Assembly: GCA_017470115.1 (NCBI GenBank)
Contig: JAFUEZ010000018.1
Coordinates: forward strand, 1-37,277
Direction: 5' to 3'
From: Bacilli bacterium
GTDB taxonomy: Bacteria > Bacillota_I > Bacilli_A > RFN20 > CAG-826
Length of the DNA stretch: 37,277 bases
Below, in pieces: positions 15,563 to 25,217 of the stretch. The position numbers and the translations under genes were made by a program. Under the pieces are notes generated by a model. The model ran no database searches, was not told where the DNA came from, and saw only the letters and a program-made list of their open reading frames with translations. Position 1 is the stretch's first letter; every line of letters starts with the position of its first letter.

Positions 15563-16762
15563 TTAATTGATATTACAGTAATATCTATATAAGCAAGTAA
15601 AGGATGTGTATTCAGATGTCTTTAAGTATAATTCAGTGAGTTTTGAGGCGTTATCAGCCATGTAATAATAAAACACTGCATGAAACAATAAGAAATTTAA
15701 ACTAATTTCATTAGTAAATGCACAATAAAGCAAGCAAACACATGCAGTAAGGAAAATAATAAAATATTGTTTAAAGTTTTTAAAACTGACGAGATCATAT
15801 GCTTGTTTTTGTACTTTACTTATTCCATTTATAAAATTTTGTCCAACGCAACTACTATTTTCAAAAATTCTATTTTCTGAATATTCTATATTTCTTTCTT
15901 TTGCGTTGAACAGTTTAACTTCAATTAAATCAAGCAAAACAGCAAATGCACATATTAAAAGCACATTAATGATATTTAAATAACTATTAATACCAAGGAT
16001 TGTAACACCAAAAAGAATGATAATAATCGAGTTTATCATCTGAATTGGCCTACCTAAAACCATTGTCTTAAAATGATTCATTTTCAAGTATTTTTCTCTG
16101 AAATTATTGTTATTTCCGCTAAATGCCTTTTCTAAAATTATTTGATCAAAATGTTTCATTCCGGTTATTAAAAGTCTTTTATAAACAAACTCACAGATGG
16201 CAAACGCGGTTAATAAAAGTAACGGAATATAGAAATTATATTCTTTATTTATAAAGAAAAGACCTGACATTAAGAATAAAGAACTTAAAATTTGAAATAT
16301 AAATATCGGTAATCTAAATCTCCAAGGAATTGGATTTTGAATTTTTGGCTTAAAGTCTGATTTTTTGACTTCTAGAACTTGAATGATTTCGCCATTCCAA
16401 ACTTCAAATAGTTCATCTTTATTAATCCAATAGATTCCGATTGCTGGATCATATACTTTCAACTTATCTTTTTTTGCTTTTTTGACTAAAATCATATGCA
16501 ATTTTCTATCTTGTTTAATGTTAATTAAGACAGGATAGTTTAATTCGCTGAAAATTAAGTCCCTATTATTGAATCGATATGCGCCTAATATTACGCCTTC
16601 TTCGCTAGCTTTTTTTATAATATCCGCAAGAGAATACGAAATATCAGTATCATTTTGAGGATAATATAGAAATTTTTTCGATTTATATACGTTTGCTAAA
16701 AGCATTTTTAAACATGCAAACGCACAATCTTTTGTTCCAATCTGTTTTACGAAATATTCCAT
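15563..16762 (-). CDS. C39 peptidase domain fused to six membrane helices, no ATPase
   Basis: A 399-residue protein resembling the first two thirds of a bacteriocin-type ABC transporter. The N-terminal C39 domain (about residues 1-135) has the catalytic Cys13 in KQIGTKDCAFACLKM, His89 in DRKLHMILV and Asp105 in KVYDPAIG, so the leader-peptidase triad looks intact. About six hydrophobic helices follow (approximately 151-171, 178-198, 243-260, 262-282, 331-350 and 353-370). The protein then ends without any Walker A, signature or Walker B sequence, and only 81 bp separate it from ybeY. No precursor peptide gene is visible nearby. The ATG at 16762 is chosen because AAAGGAG precedes it; an earlier ATG at 16777 lies upstream of that site. 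Confidence 0.8.
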   Translation of the reverse strand: MEYFVKQIGTKDCAFACLKMLLANVYKSKKFLYYPQNDTDISYSLADIIKKASEEGVILGAYRFNNRDLIFSELNYPVLINIKQDRKLHMILVKKAKKDKLKVYDPAIGIYWINKDELFEVWNGEIIQVLEVKKSDFKPKIQNPIPWRFRLPIFIFQILSSLFLMSGLFFINKEYNFYIPLLLLTAFAICEFVYKRLLITGMKHFDQIILEKAFSGNNNNFREKYLKMNHFKTMVLGRPIQMINSIIIILFGVTILGINSYLNIINVLLICAFAVLLDLIEVKLFNAKERNIEYSENRIFENSSCVGQNFINGISKVQKQAYDLVSFKNFKQYFIIFLTACVCLLYCAFTNEISLNFLLFHAVFYYYMADNASKLTELYLKTSEYTSFTCLYRYYCNIN

Positions 16763-16798
16763 AAAAACTCCTTTCATATAATATAAAGAGTTTGAAAA

Positions 16799-16811
16799 CG
16801 GAATTTTTCCG
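16799..16811. repeat. small hairpin upstream of the C39 gene
   Basis: CGGAA, loop TTT, TTCCG: a 5-bp stem about 37 nt upstream of the C39 gene start. It could be an operator or part of a leader; the promoter here is not clear. Confidence 0.25.
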
Positions 16812-16840
16812 AAAAATTTTCAAAAATTCAAAAAAAGTAT

Positions 16841-16863
16841 AAAAAAAATCGTCTCACGACGAT
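16841..16863 (-). terminator. rpsU terminator
   Basis: ATCGTC (16848-16853), 4-nt loop, GACGAT (16858-16863). On the minus strand the stem is followed by eight Ts. It begins 6 nt downstream of the rpsU stop. Confidence 0.9.
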
Positions 16864-16868
16864 CTTTC

Positions 16869-17042
16869 TTATCTATATTTCTTTCTTGCGTTTTCGCTTT
16901 TAAGCTTTCTTTTGAGATTTTTCTTTAAGAATTCTTCTCTTCTTCTGCATTCTTGAATGGTTCCAGCTTTATTGACTTGTCTTTTAAATCTTCTTAAAGC
17001 TTCATCAAGACTTTCGCCTTCTCTAACAACTACTTTAGACAC
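16869..17042 (-). CDS. rpsU: 30S ribosomal protein S21
   Basis: A 57-residue S21 starting [20 protein letters not shown] and containing the conserved [18 protein letters not shown], ending in a basic tail [14 protein letters not shown]. The start codon is GTG, preceded by an optimal GGAGGTGA ribosome site at a 6-nt spacing. S21 acts in initiation on the 30S platform. It forms its own transcription unit with a good promoter and a strong terminator. In B. subtilis rpsU also lies just after mtaB (yqeV) and before the phoH-ybeY region. Confidence 0.97.
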   Translation of the reverse strand: MSKVVVREGESLDEALRRFKRQVNKAGTIQECRRREEFLKKNLKRKLKSENARKKYR

Positions 17043-17075
17043 TTCAACTCACCTCCATTCTTTAAATACCGACAT

Positions 17076-17104
17076 ATTTTAATATAATAGAATTCTACTT
17101 TCAA
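17076..17104 (-). promoter_or_regulatory. rpsU promoter
   Basis: Minus strand: TTGAAA (17099-17104), a 17-bp spacer, TAAAAT (17076-17081). The predicted start site is near 17069, giving a leader of about 27 nt with GGAGGTGA. The -35 lies in the loop of the hairpin that follows deoC. Confidence 0.75.
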
Positions 17105-17110
17105 GTAGAA
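17093..17110 (-). other. hairpin immediately downstream of deoC
   Basis: TTCTACTT, two-base centre, AAGTAGAA: an 8-bp stem starting 2 nt after the deoC stop. No T-run follows on the minus strand. It overlaps the rpsU -35, so it may be a weak terminator or an mRNA end-stabilising element. Confidence 0.4.
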
Positions 17111-17112
17111 AG

Positions 17113-17748
17113 TTACATTAATGCTGAACCTTTGCTTGTTCCGATTCTTGTTGCTCCTGCTTCGACCATATCAAGTAAATCTTGATGTGTTCTTACACCA
17201 CCAGAAGCTTTAACACCCATCTCTTTTCCAACAGTTTTCCTCATTAAGGCGACATCTTCAGCTTTTGCACCCCATTTTGAGAATCCAGTACTAGTTTTGA
17301 CAAAATCAGCACCTGCTTTTTTGGCTAATTCACACGCTCTAACTTTTTCTTCGTCAGTTAATAAGCATGTTTCAATAATGACTTTTAAAGTATGTTTGCC
17401 ACAAGTTTCCTTAATTTTCTTAATCTCATTAAGAACATAATCATCTTTTTTGTCTTTAAGAGCTGAAACATTGATAACCATATCAACTTCATCAGCGCCT
17501 TTTGCTAATGCATCTGCAGCTTCAAATACTTTTGCTTCAGTTGTCATACTTCCAAGAGGGAAGCCAATAACAGTGCAAACCAAAACATCTGATCCGGATA
17601 AAGCTTTCTTTGCGACAGGAATAAACCAAGGGTTAATACATACTGATTTGAAATCGTATGCTTTACTTTCTTCACATAAAGCTAAAATTTCTTGCTCAGT
17701 TGCGTCTGCTTTTAACAAAGTGTTATCAATTAATTTATTGTATTCCAT
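17113..17748 (-). CDS. deoC: deoxyribose-phosphate aldolase
   Basis: Cleaves 2-deoxyribose-5-phosphate to glyceraldehyde-3-phosphate and acetaldehyde, feeding nucleoside sugars into glycolysis. The 211 residues form a class I TIM-barrel aldolase. The start [33 protein letters not shown] (about 88-99), the Schiff-base Lys in [10 protein letters not shown] (about 148-157) and [13 protein letters not shown] (about 173-185) are all typical. A GGAG ribosome site precedes the ATG. The leader consists almost entirely of 11-bp TAGTA repeats, the last of which runs into the ribosome site. No classical deo repressor site was recognised. Confidence 0.95.
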   Translation of the reverse strand: MEYNKLIDNTLLKADATEQEILALCEESKAYDFKSVCINPWFIPVAKKALSGSDVLVCTVIGFPLGSMTTEAKVFEAADALAKGADEVDMVINVSALKDKKDDYVLNEIKKIKETCGKHTLKVIIETCLLTDEEKVRACELAKKAGADFVKTSTGFSKWGAKAEDVALMRKTVGKEMGVKASGGVRTHQDLLDMVEAGATRIGTSKGSALM

Positions 17749-17757
17749 ATGTACTCC

Positions 17758-17806
17758 TACTAATTTAATACTAAAAATCTACTAATTTTATACTAATTAT
17801 TTACTT
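17758..17806 (-). repeat. 11-bp tandem TAGTA repeat, locus 3 (deoC leader)
   Basis: On the minus strand TAGTA occurs at exactly 11-bp steps (plus-strand TACTA at 17758, 17769, 17780 and 17791), with a fifth near-copy (TACTT) at 17802. Spacer bases are nearly all A/T. The array fills the space between rpmF and deoC, and its last unit is joined to the deoC GGAG ribosome site. Confidence 0.85.
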
Positions 17807-17823
17807 TTCATGTTTTTTGCTAT

Positions 17824-17858
17824 AAAAAACAAAAATCACGCATTTTGTTGCGTGATTT
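17824..17858 (-). terminator. rpmF terminator
   Basis: Minus strand: AAATCACGCA, 6-nt loop, TGCGTGATTT, followed by TTGTTTTTT. The 5' arm begins within the rpmF stop codon. A strong intrinsic terminator. Confidence 0.9.
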
Positions 17859-18030
17859 ATTTCTTAACAACTTGTTTACCGTCGTAATAGCCACATTTTG
17901 GGCAAACTGTATGAGCTTTAACTAATGCTCCACAGTGTGAACAAACGCTTGCGCCTTCGATTGATAATTTATAATGAGTTCTTCTCATTCTTTTAGTTGT
18001 TTTACTAGTTCTTCTGAATGGTACAGCCAT
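17857..18030 (-). CDS. rpmF: 50S ribosomal protein L32
   Basis: A 57-residue L32 starting [20 protein letters not shown], with the zinc ribbon CSHCG (about residues 30-34) and CPKCGYY (about 43-49), ending GKQVVKK. All four zinc cysteines are present. An AGGAGAT ribosome site precedes the ATG. It is a single-gene unit with a near-consensus promoter and a strong terminator. Confidence 0.97.
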   Translation of the reverse strand: MAVPFRRTSKTTKRMRRTHYKLSIEGASVCSHCGALVKAHTVCPKCGYYDGKQVVKK

Positions 18031-18052
18031 AATAATCTCCTAACAATTGAAT

Positions 18053-18081
18053 ATTATACTCGCATGATAATTTCAATTCAA
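18053..18081 (-). promoter_or_regulatory. rpmF promoter
   Basis: Minus strand: TTGAAT (18076-18081), a 17-bp spacer, TATAAT (18053-18058). The predicted start site is near 18046, giving a leader of about 16 nt with AGGAGAT. Confidence 0.8.
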
Positions 18082-18152
18082 CAATTTTTTGATATTTTTT
18101 AAATTATGTAAAATTATGTGATAACCATCGATAAATAATTTTTTTGACATTG

Positions 18153-19445
18153 TCAAATTTTAATACAATTTTCTTTCGTGAAAACAATTTTTTTAACTTT
18201 GTTTTTTAAATTTTGATCAGTTTTAATATAGGCTTGTAAATAATTCGATGAATGTCCTTTAAAACCTTGAAGTTTTTCATCGTATTCTTCAAATAAGAAT
18301 TCAATTTGTTTGCCATAAAACTTGGCATAATACTCTTCTTCTAATTCATCTGACAATTTTAAGAGTCGATGCACACGATCTTTTTTGATTTTAGGATCTA
18401 CCTGATCAGAAAGTTTTGAGGCAACTGTTCCTTCTCTTGAAGAGAATGGAAAAACATGAATTTTGGAAAAATGAATCTCTTTACATGTTTGATAACTTTC
18501 AAGAAAGTCATCTTCATTTTCTCCAGGAAAACCAACAATCACGTCTGTAGTAATTGATATATCAGGTCTTATAGTCCTAATTTTAAACACCTTCTCTTTA
18601 AATTCTGGTAAATCATATTTCCTATTCATTGCTTTAATCACTTTTTTTGATCCGCTTTGTAATGGAATATGTAAATGGTTAGCAAAATTGTCAAATTGTT
18701 TTAGTAATTCAAGAAATTTGTCATCAATTAAGCTCGTCTCAAGAGAAGAAATTCTAAGCCTATATAAATTATCAAATTTAGATAAAATCATCTCTAAAAG
18801 GTCGCTTAATGTGATTTTGTTATCAAAATCTAATCCATAACTTGCCATATCTACACCAGTTAAGATGATTTCTTTATATCCGTTATTAATTAAATCTTCA
18901 ATTTCAGAAAGAATATCGCTTGGCAATCTGCTTCTTGATCTACCTCTAATATAAGGAATCAAACAATATGAACAAAAATTATCACAACCATCTTGTATTT
19001 TTACATAAGCTCTAGTATTTGAAATGTATTTAGAAATATTCATTCTCTCATATACTCTACTTGTCTTATTGTCTTCGTGAACTATGATAGTTTCTTTATT
19101 TTTTAAAAATTCTTGAATATAATCGTAAATTTTCGTTCTATTTGAAGTTCCTAAAACAATATTTGCACCAAGTTCATTCGCAATGTAATTATATTTGTAT
19201 TGACTATAGCAACCCATTACTACAAGAATTGCATTAGGATATTGTTTTCTATATTTTTTTATTAACTTTTTGTCTTTTGAAACGCTAGTTTCGGTAACGG
19301 CACATGTATTTACGACAATAATGTCTGGAAAGCTGTCTAGTCGAGGATCAAATAACTTATATCCATTAGCAAAAAAAGTATTAGCTAATGCTTCTACTTC
19401 ATAACTATTTACTTTACATCCCAAAAAATCTATCAAGAACGTCAT
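18153..19445 (-). CDS. mtaB: tRNA t6A37 methylthiotransferase MtaB
   Basis: Radical SAM enzyme that adds a methylthio group to t6A37 of tRNAs decoding ANN codons. About 430 residues. The N-terminal UPF0004 domain contributes cluster Cys residues in DFLGCKVNSYEVEAL, VVNTCAVTE and VVMGCYSQY. The radical SAM motif is DGCDNFCSYCLIPYIRGRSRSR (about residues 150-171), and a TRAM-like domain lies at the C-terminus. MtaB, rather than MiaB or RimO, is supported by the GCKVN start and the dnaJ-rsmE-mtaB synteny. The start at 19445 forms an ATGA overlap with the preceding gene; an earlier ATG at 19466 would lie inside it. Confidence 0.92.
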   Translation of the reverse strand: MTFLIDFLGCKVNSYEVEALANTFFANGYKLFDPRLDSFPDIIVVNTCAVTETSVSKDKKLIKKYRKQYPNAILVVMGCYSQYKYNYIANELGANIVLGTSNRTKIYDYIQEFLKNKETIIVHEDNKTSRVYERMNISKYISNTRAYVKIQDGCDNFCSYCLIPYIRGRSRSRLPSDILSEIEDLINNGYKEIILTGVDMASYGLDFDNKITLSDLLEMILSKFDNLYRLRISSLETSLIDDKFLELLKQFDNFANHLHIPLQSGSKKVIKAMNRKYDLPEFKEKVFKIRTIRPDISITTDVIVGFPGENEDDFLESYQTCKEIHFSKIHVFPFSSREGTVASKLSDQVDPKIKKDRVHRLLKLSDELEEEYYAKFYGKQIEFLFEEYDEKLQGFKGHSSNYLQAYIKTDQNLKNKVKKIVFTKENCIKI

Positions 19446-20209
19446 AATATACCTTTTGATTTGCAAATTTTGCTAAACAATAGATAACTTATAAAGTTAT
19501 TTTTATATAAAATATTGATAAAATCATTCATTTCGTTATTAAAATAGGCTTCTACTAGAGGTTTGATTCTTTCAATAATATTCTTTTTATTTGGAGTCTT
19601 AATAAATCTATCAAATAAATAAATGACATTATCTAGTGAACCTTGATTATTAATAATCAAAATCTCGTTAAATTCTGGATGATAGTATGCAGCGCATGTA
19701 TCATCTTCTGAAATCTTTATTAAGTCAGTAAACTCTGAATCAAATAAATAAATATTGTATGTGTTAAAAGGGTTTATTACAAAAGTATCAAACTTCTTTT
19801 TAAGTTGAAAATACGGATAATCACGCATTTTTTCATGATCTTTATAATAAACATAATTAGTTTGTGTGTTAAAAAATGGAATATAAATATTAACATCCTC
19901 AAAATTTATATAGATTAAGTCTTTTATACATTCATCAAAATGTTTTGAAAAATCTTCAGGAGTTTGATTGAATTCTTCATTTTTACTTGATTCATCAAAT
20001 ACTTTATCAAGTTCTTCTTTGTTGATTATAGATTTAATGATTATGTTTGCTTTTATAACATCAAAATCATTATCTATTTCAAGATAATCAAAAAAACTTT
20101 GATTCATTTTGAGCAATCCCTTGAATTTATTAAAGAATTTTAACTCTGATGAATTAAGAAAATATGATTTGTTTCGATATTTTTCTAAAATTTTGAAAAT
20201 TTGTCCCAT
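19442..20209 (-). CDS. hypothetical protein between rsmE and mtaB
   Basis: I do not recognise this 255-residue protein. It has no membrane helix, signal peptide or Cys-based metal site. It is rich in Asn, Asp, Phe, Tyr, Ile and Lys. The first half looks helical (EKYRNKSYFLNSSELKFFNKFKGLL). The middle has alternating hydrophobic strands (YIPFFNTQTNYVYY, FDTFVINPFNTYNIYLFDSEF, EILIINNQG), and the C-terminus is helical. It starts 2 nt after the rsmE stop and ends in an ATGA overlap with mtaB, so it is co-translated with two RNA-modification enzymes. In B. subtilis rsmE and mtaB are adjacent, so this is an insertion specific to this lineage. Confidence 0.75.
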   Translation of the reverse strand: MGQIFKILEKYRNKSYFLNSSELKFFNKFKGLLKMNQSFFDYLEIDNDFDVIKANIIIKSIINKEELDKVFDESSKNEEFNQTPEDFSKHFDECIKDLIYINFEDVNIYIPFFNTQTNYVYYKDHEKMRDYPYFQLKKKFDTFVINPFNTYNIYLFDSEFTDLIKISEDDTCAAYYHPEFNEILIINNQGSLDNVIYLFDRFIKTPNKKNIIERIKPLVEAYFNNEMNDFINILYKNNFISYLLFSKICKSKGIL

Positions 20210-20211
20210 AT

Positions 20212-20928
20212 TTATCTATCCATATAAAACGATAATAAAGAAAGTATATACAAACAAGCAGTTTCGCTTCTTAGAATTCTTTTTCCAAGGGTAATTTCTT
20301 GATAATCGTTGTTTAAAGCTAATTCTACCTCTTCTTTTGTAAGTCCACCTTCAGCACCAATTATAACATTTACTGTTTTTCCTTGCGCATTCTCAATCAA
20401 TTTATTTAAATCGTTAAGTGTATTTGTAGAATTCTCATAAGCGATAAGTGAAATATCTGCTTTATAATTAACTATTTCTTTAAATGTGATTACATCTTCA
20501 AGCTTTAATAGCTTCGTTCTTTTAGATTGTTCGCTAGCTTCTTTAATTATTTTATTAAATCTTTCGAGTTTCTTAGCTTTATTTTCGTTAGTGATTTTTG
20601 CAATTGATCTTGTGCTATTAATCAAAACGATTTCATTTACACCTAATTCAACTGATTTTTGAATAACTAAATCAGTCTTTTCACCTTTTGGCAAGCAATA
20701 TAAAAGTCTAATGTAGCCATTTAGTTCGTGGTTTTCTTCTTTTTTATCTAAAATTTCATATTCAAAAGGTGATAAAGATGAAATTTTACATAAAAGAATA
20801 TCTCCATCTAAATTGAGTTCAAAAGTGTCTCCGACTCTCATTCTCATGACTTTTTTGATATGAAAAATATCATCTTCACTAATGATGATATTTTTAAATT
20901 TGTCAGTTGTAGCGAAATATCTTTGCAT
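20212..20928 (-). CDS. rsmE: 16S rRNA (uracil(1498)-N(3))-methyltransferase
   Basis: SPOUT-class methyltransferase for m3U1498 in 16S rRNA, 238 residues. The N-terminal PUA-like domain starts MQRYFATTDKFKN and contains HIKKVMRMRVGDTFEL (about residues 24-39). The C-terminal knot has PKGEKTDLVIQKSVELGV (about 81-98), the SAM-binding IGAEGGLTKEEVELAL (about 193-208) and LGKRILRSETACLYILSLL (about 215-233). It is tightly packed between the TM2 gene and the hypothetical gene (2-nt gaps). The usual upstream partner prmA is absent from this location. Confidence 0.93.
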   Translation of the reverse strand: MQRYFATTDKFKNIIISEDDIFHIKKVMRMRVGDTFELNLDGDILLCKISSLSPFEYEILDKKEENHELNGYIRLLYCLPKGEKTDLVIQKSVELGVNEIVLINSTRSIAKITNENKAKKLERFNKIIKEASEQSKRTKLLKLEDVITFKEIVNYKADISLIAYENSTNTLNDLNKLIENAQGKTVNVIIGAEGGLTKEEVELALNNDYQEITLGKRILRSETACLYILSLLSFYMDR

Positions 20929-20930
20929 AA

Positions 20931-21380
20931 TTATTTAAGCAAAACTCCATTTGCATCTTTTCTATCTTTTGTAAAAATCAAAATAATAGAATTAACAAAA
21001 TAAACGATAAATATCGCAAAAAATGGGAATAATAATGACCATAAAAGTCCTATTTTATCGCCTAAAAAATATAGAGTTAAAGATGAAATAGCGTGCATTG
21101 AAACATTAATTAATAATCTAATTAATCCAATTTTTTTGAATCCAATATAAAATAAGTCAGCAGAAAAATAACCTAAAAACATACATAATAAGATGTTAAT
21201 GATTTTCTTATGCTCCTTGTATGTAGGTTTCTTTTCTTCTTCGGGAAGAGTTTGAATAAATTGAGTAATATCAACCGTTTCGTTATCAACTCCTTCTAAA
21301 GGCTTTTTTTCACCGCAAAAAGGACAAATATCTTTGTCTAATTTTGTTATGCTTTCACCACAGAACTTACATTTAGGCAT
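20931..21380 (-). CDS. zinc-ribbon and TM2-domain membrane protein
   Basis: About 149 residues. The N-terminus is a double-CxxC zinc ribbon (CKFCGES and CPFCGEKK, about residues 4-23). A short linker leads to a TM2 domain beginning about residue 60, with the signature FLGYFSADLFYIGFKKIGLIRLL, followed by two further hydrophobic stretches. TM2 proteins are small integral membrane proteins without an agreed function. The ATG at 21380 is preferred because AGAGGAG lies 8 nt upstream; an in-frame TTG at 21401 would put that site inside the gene. It lies between dnaJ and rsmE, probably read from the hrcA operon, although TATATT-like sequence upstream could be a local promoter. Confidence 0.8.
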   Translation of the reverse strand: MPKCKFCGESITKLDKDICPFCGEKKPLEGVDNETVDITQFIQTLPEEEKKPTYKEHKKIINILLCMFLGYFSADLFYIGFKKIGLIRLLINVSMHAISSLTLYFLGDKIGLLWSLLFPFFAIFIVYFVNSIILIFTKDRKDANGVLLK

Positions 21381-21419
21381 TTCTATTTCTCCTCTTTGCA
21401 AATAATATAATACTTTTAA

Positions 21420-22574
21420 TTATTTTTTGAACGCTTTTTTGAATTTTTCAAAGAAACTTTCACTATTTTTTGATGCAGCTTTGTAATTTTCAAGAGCTGT
21501 TTTTTGTTCTTTGCTTAAACGTGTTGGAATTTTAATGCTGATGTGAACATATTCATCACCATAGCCATTGCCTCTTAAATCCTTAACACCTTTATTTTTA
21601 ATTGCTAAGACATCATTTGGCTGTGTACCAGCTGGTATTTTAAGTTCTTCTTCTCCGTAAACTGTTGGAACTTTTAATGTTGCGCCTAAGCAAGCATCAA
21701 CAAAATCTACAGGGATTTCAATATGAATATTGTTTCCTTCGCGCTCGAAACTGCTGTGTTTTGCGACAATTACTTCTAAGTATAAATCGCCGTTATCACC
21801 ACCATTAATGCCTCTTTCGCCTTTGCCAGCAACTCTAATTTGCTGACCGCTTTGAATTCCTGCAGGAATCTTGACATCAATGTTCTTTTTGATCCTCTTA
21901 TAACCTTTTCCACCACAATCTGGACAACTTGTTTTGATCTTTTTGCCAGTTCCACCACAAGTTGGACATGCAGATTCGGTTTGAATTGATCCAAATATTG
22001 ATCTTTGTTGTGTAATTACTCTACCTGAGCCACCACAATAAGAACATTTATCGTATTCAGTGCCATTTAATGCTCCAGTTCCTTTACATGAATTACATTT
22101 TTCATCATAAGTTAAAGGAATTGTAACGGTTGTTCCATTAACAGCGTCCATGAAATTGATTTTAATTCTCATCAAAGTGTCGCTACCACGATATGAACCG
22201 TTTGAACTTCTTCTTGATGAGCCGCCACCAAATCCAAATGCTCCGCCAAACATTCTATTTAATATATCGTTTAAGTCACCAAAATTGCCACCATTGAAGT
22301 TAAATCCTTCGAAACCACTACCACTAAATGGGTTAGCACCACCAGCACTTTGATCAAAGGCTGCGTGACCAAATTGATCATATGTTTGACGTTTTTGTTC
22401 ATCGCTTAAAACAGAGAACGCTTCTGTACATTCTTTAAATTTTTCAGCATCTCCTGTCTCTTTGTTATCTGGGTGATACTTCTTAGCAAGTTGTCTATAA
22501 GCCTTTTTAATCTCGTCTTGGCTAGCGGTTTTGGCAACACCTAAAACCTCATAATAATCGCGTTTATTTGCCAT
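21420..22574 (-). CDS. dnaJ: chaperone DnaJ
   Basis: Hsp40 co-chaperone that delivers substrates to DnaK and stimulates its ATPase, 384 residues. The J domain has the HPD motif (KKYHPDNKE, about residues 31-39). A Gly/Phe-rich linker (about 75-122) precedes the zinc domain with four CxxCxGxG repeats: [24 protein letters not shown] and CPDCGGKG. The C-terminal substrate-binding domains follow. A clear AAGGAG site precedes the start. It follows dnaK after a strong hairpin that may reduce its expression relative to dnaK. Confidence 0.97.
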   Translation of the reverse strand: MANKRDYYEVLGVAKTASQDEIKKAYRQLAKKYHPDNKETGDAEKFKECTEAFSVLSDEQKRQTYDQFGHAAFDQSAGGANPFSGSGFEGFNFNGGNFGDLNDILNRMFGGAFGFGGGSSRRSSNGSYRGSDTLMRIKINFMDAVNGTTVTIPLTYDEKCNSCKGTGALNGTEYDKCSYCGGSGRVITQQRSIFGSIQTESACPTCGGTGKKIKTSCPDCGGKGYKRIKKNIDVKIPAGIQSGQQIRVAGKGERGINGGDNGDLYLEVIVAKHSSFEREGNNIHIEIPVDFVDACLGATLKVPTVYGEEELKIPAGTQPNDVLAIKNKGVKDLRGNGYGDEYVHISIKIPTRLSKEQKTALENYKAASKNSESFFEKFKKAFKK

Positions 22575-22599
22575 AATCGCAATCTCCTTTATAACTTAA

Positions 22600-22625
22600 A
22601 GGGAGGCTGATTTAACAGCTTCCCT
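22600..22625 (-). other. hairpin between dnaK and dnaJ
   Basis: AGGGAGGCTG and CAGCTTCCCT form a 10-bp stem with one G-T pair and a 6-nt loop. On the minus strand only TTTAAG follows, so it is at best a partial terminator. It is probably a processing or attenuation element setting the dnaK:dnaJ ratio. Confidence 0.6.
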
Positions 22626-22643
22626 AATTTCTTTTACTTAGAT

Positions 22644-24503
<1,860 letters not shown>

Positions 24504-24526
24504 TTAAATCCTCCTAATAGATTAAT

Positions 24527-25081
24527 TTATTCTTCTTTTTGTTGATTATCATCAGCATTTTCTTCTTTTTGTTCTGGGTGTTTTGTAACGATTACCATGG
24601 AAGCTCTAATTAAATGATCATAAAGTTTATAACCTTTTAATTGCACTTGTTTGATAATTCCCTCTTCACCCTCATCTTCTACAGTTCCAACAGCATGCAT
24701 TGTAGATTCATCGAATTTATCGCCAACTGTTGGTTCAATAGTATTGATTCCTTCGTTTTCAAGGACTTGAAGCAATTGTTTATAAACAAATTCAAATCCT
24801 TTTAAGTAATTAGCAGTTTCTGGATTAGTAGGTTGAATTTTAAATGCGATATCAAATGCATCTAGAACACCAAGCAAACTATCAGCGAAATCTTCTAATC
24901 TATATTTAATAGCTTCTCTATGATCTCTTTCGATTTCTTTTCTTAGATTAGCCATATCAGCATATGCTTTGTAATATTGGTTTTTCCAATATTCCATATC
25001 AGTATTTGCTTTATATAATTTTTCCTCTAATTCAGAAGTTTCTGGGATCTTTTCTTCATTTTTTTCTTCATTTTTCTTCAT
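24527..25081 (-). CDS. grpE: nucleotide exchange factor GrpE
   Basis: Homodimeric nucleotide exchange factor for DnaK, 184 residues. After a charged N-terminus comes the long dimeric coiled coil (YKANTDMEYWKNQYYKAYADMANLRKE region, about residues 23-60). The C-terminal beta domain has the signature GDKFDESTMHAVGTVEDE (about 121-138) and VQLKGYKLYDHLIRASMVIV (about 147-166). Its first codons overlap the tail of the reading frame that continues past the hrcA stop. The ribosome site AGAGGTC lies inside that tail. Confidence 0.95.
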   Translation of the reverse strand: MKKNEEKNEEKIPETSELEEKLYKANTDMEYWKNQYYKAYADMANLRKEIERDHREAIKYRLEDFADSLLGVLDAFDIAFKIQPTNPETANYLKGFEFVYKQLLQVLENEGINTIEPTVGDKFDESTMHAVGTVEDEGEEGIIKQVQLKGYKLYDHLIRASMVIVTKHPEQKEENADDNQQKEE

Positions 25082-25217
25082 CTTTTAAGACCTCTTTTTT
25101 AACGTTTTGCTTACTTAAGTGATCGATAATTTGTTGAGCTACATAATCAAGATTATTCATGACTTTTGCATAATCCATTCTACGATGTCCAACAATCGCC
25201 ATTTTTCCTAGATCTCT
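25068..25217 (-). pseudogene. hrcA: hrcA 3' portion beyond the in-frame TGA
   Basis: Directly after the TGA at 25218-25220 the same frame stays open for 49 codons: RDLGKMAIVGHRRMDYAKV, then a helical tail ending DEEK and a second TGA at 25068-25070. This matches the conserved HrcA C-terminus (the IGxxRMDYxKV motif), with P-T changed to H-R. The combined length of 345 codons equals that of a normal HrcA. This stretch is either the stranded end of a nonsense-mutated gene or is reached by read-through. An internal ATG at 25202 has no convincing ribosome site. Confidence 0.8.

Noticed and set aside
17758-17806. Repeat array as a CRISPR
   Set aside because: Units are 11 bp with no spacers of 25-40 bp and no cas genes nearby.
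18144-18160. TTTGACA/TGTCAAA inverted repeat at the mtaB end as a terminator
   Set aside because: Followed by As, not Ts, on the minus strand and with almost no loop. It may form in DNA but does not look like a terminator for mtaB.
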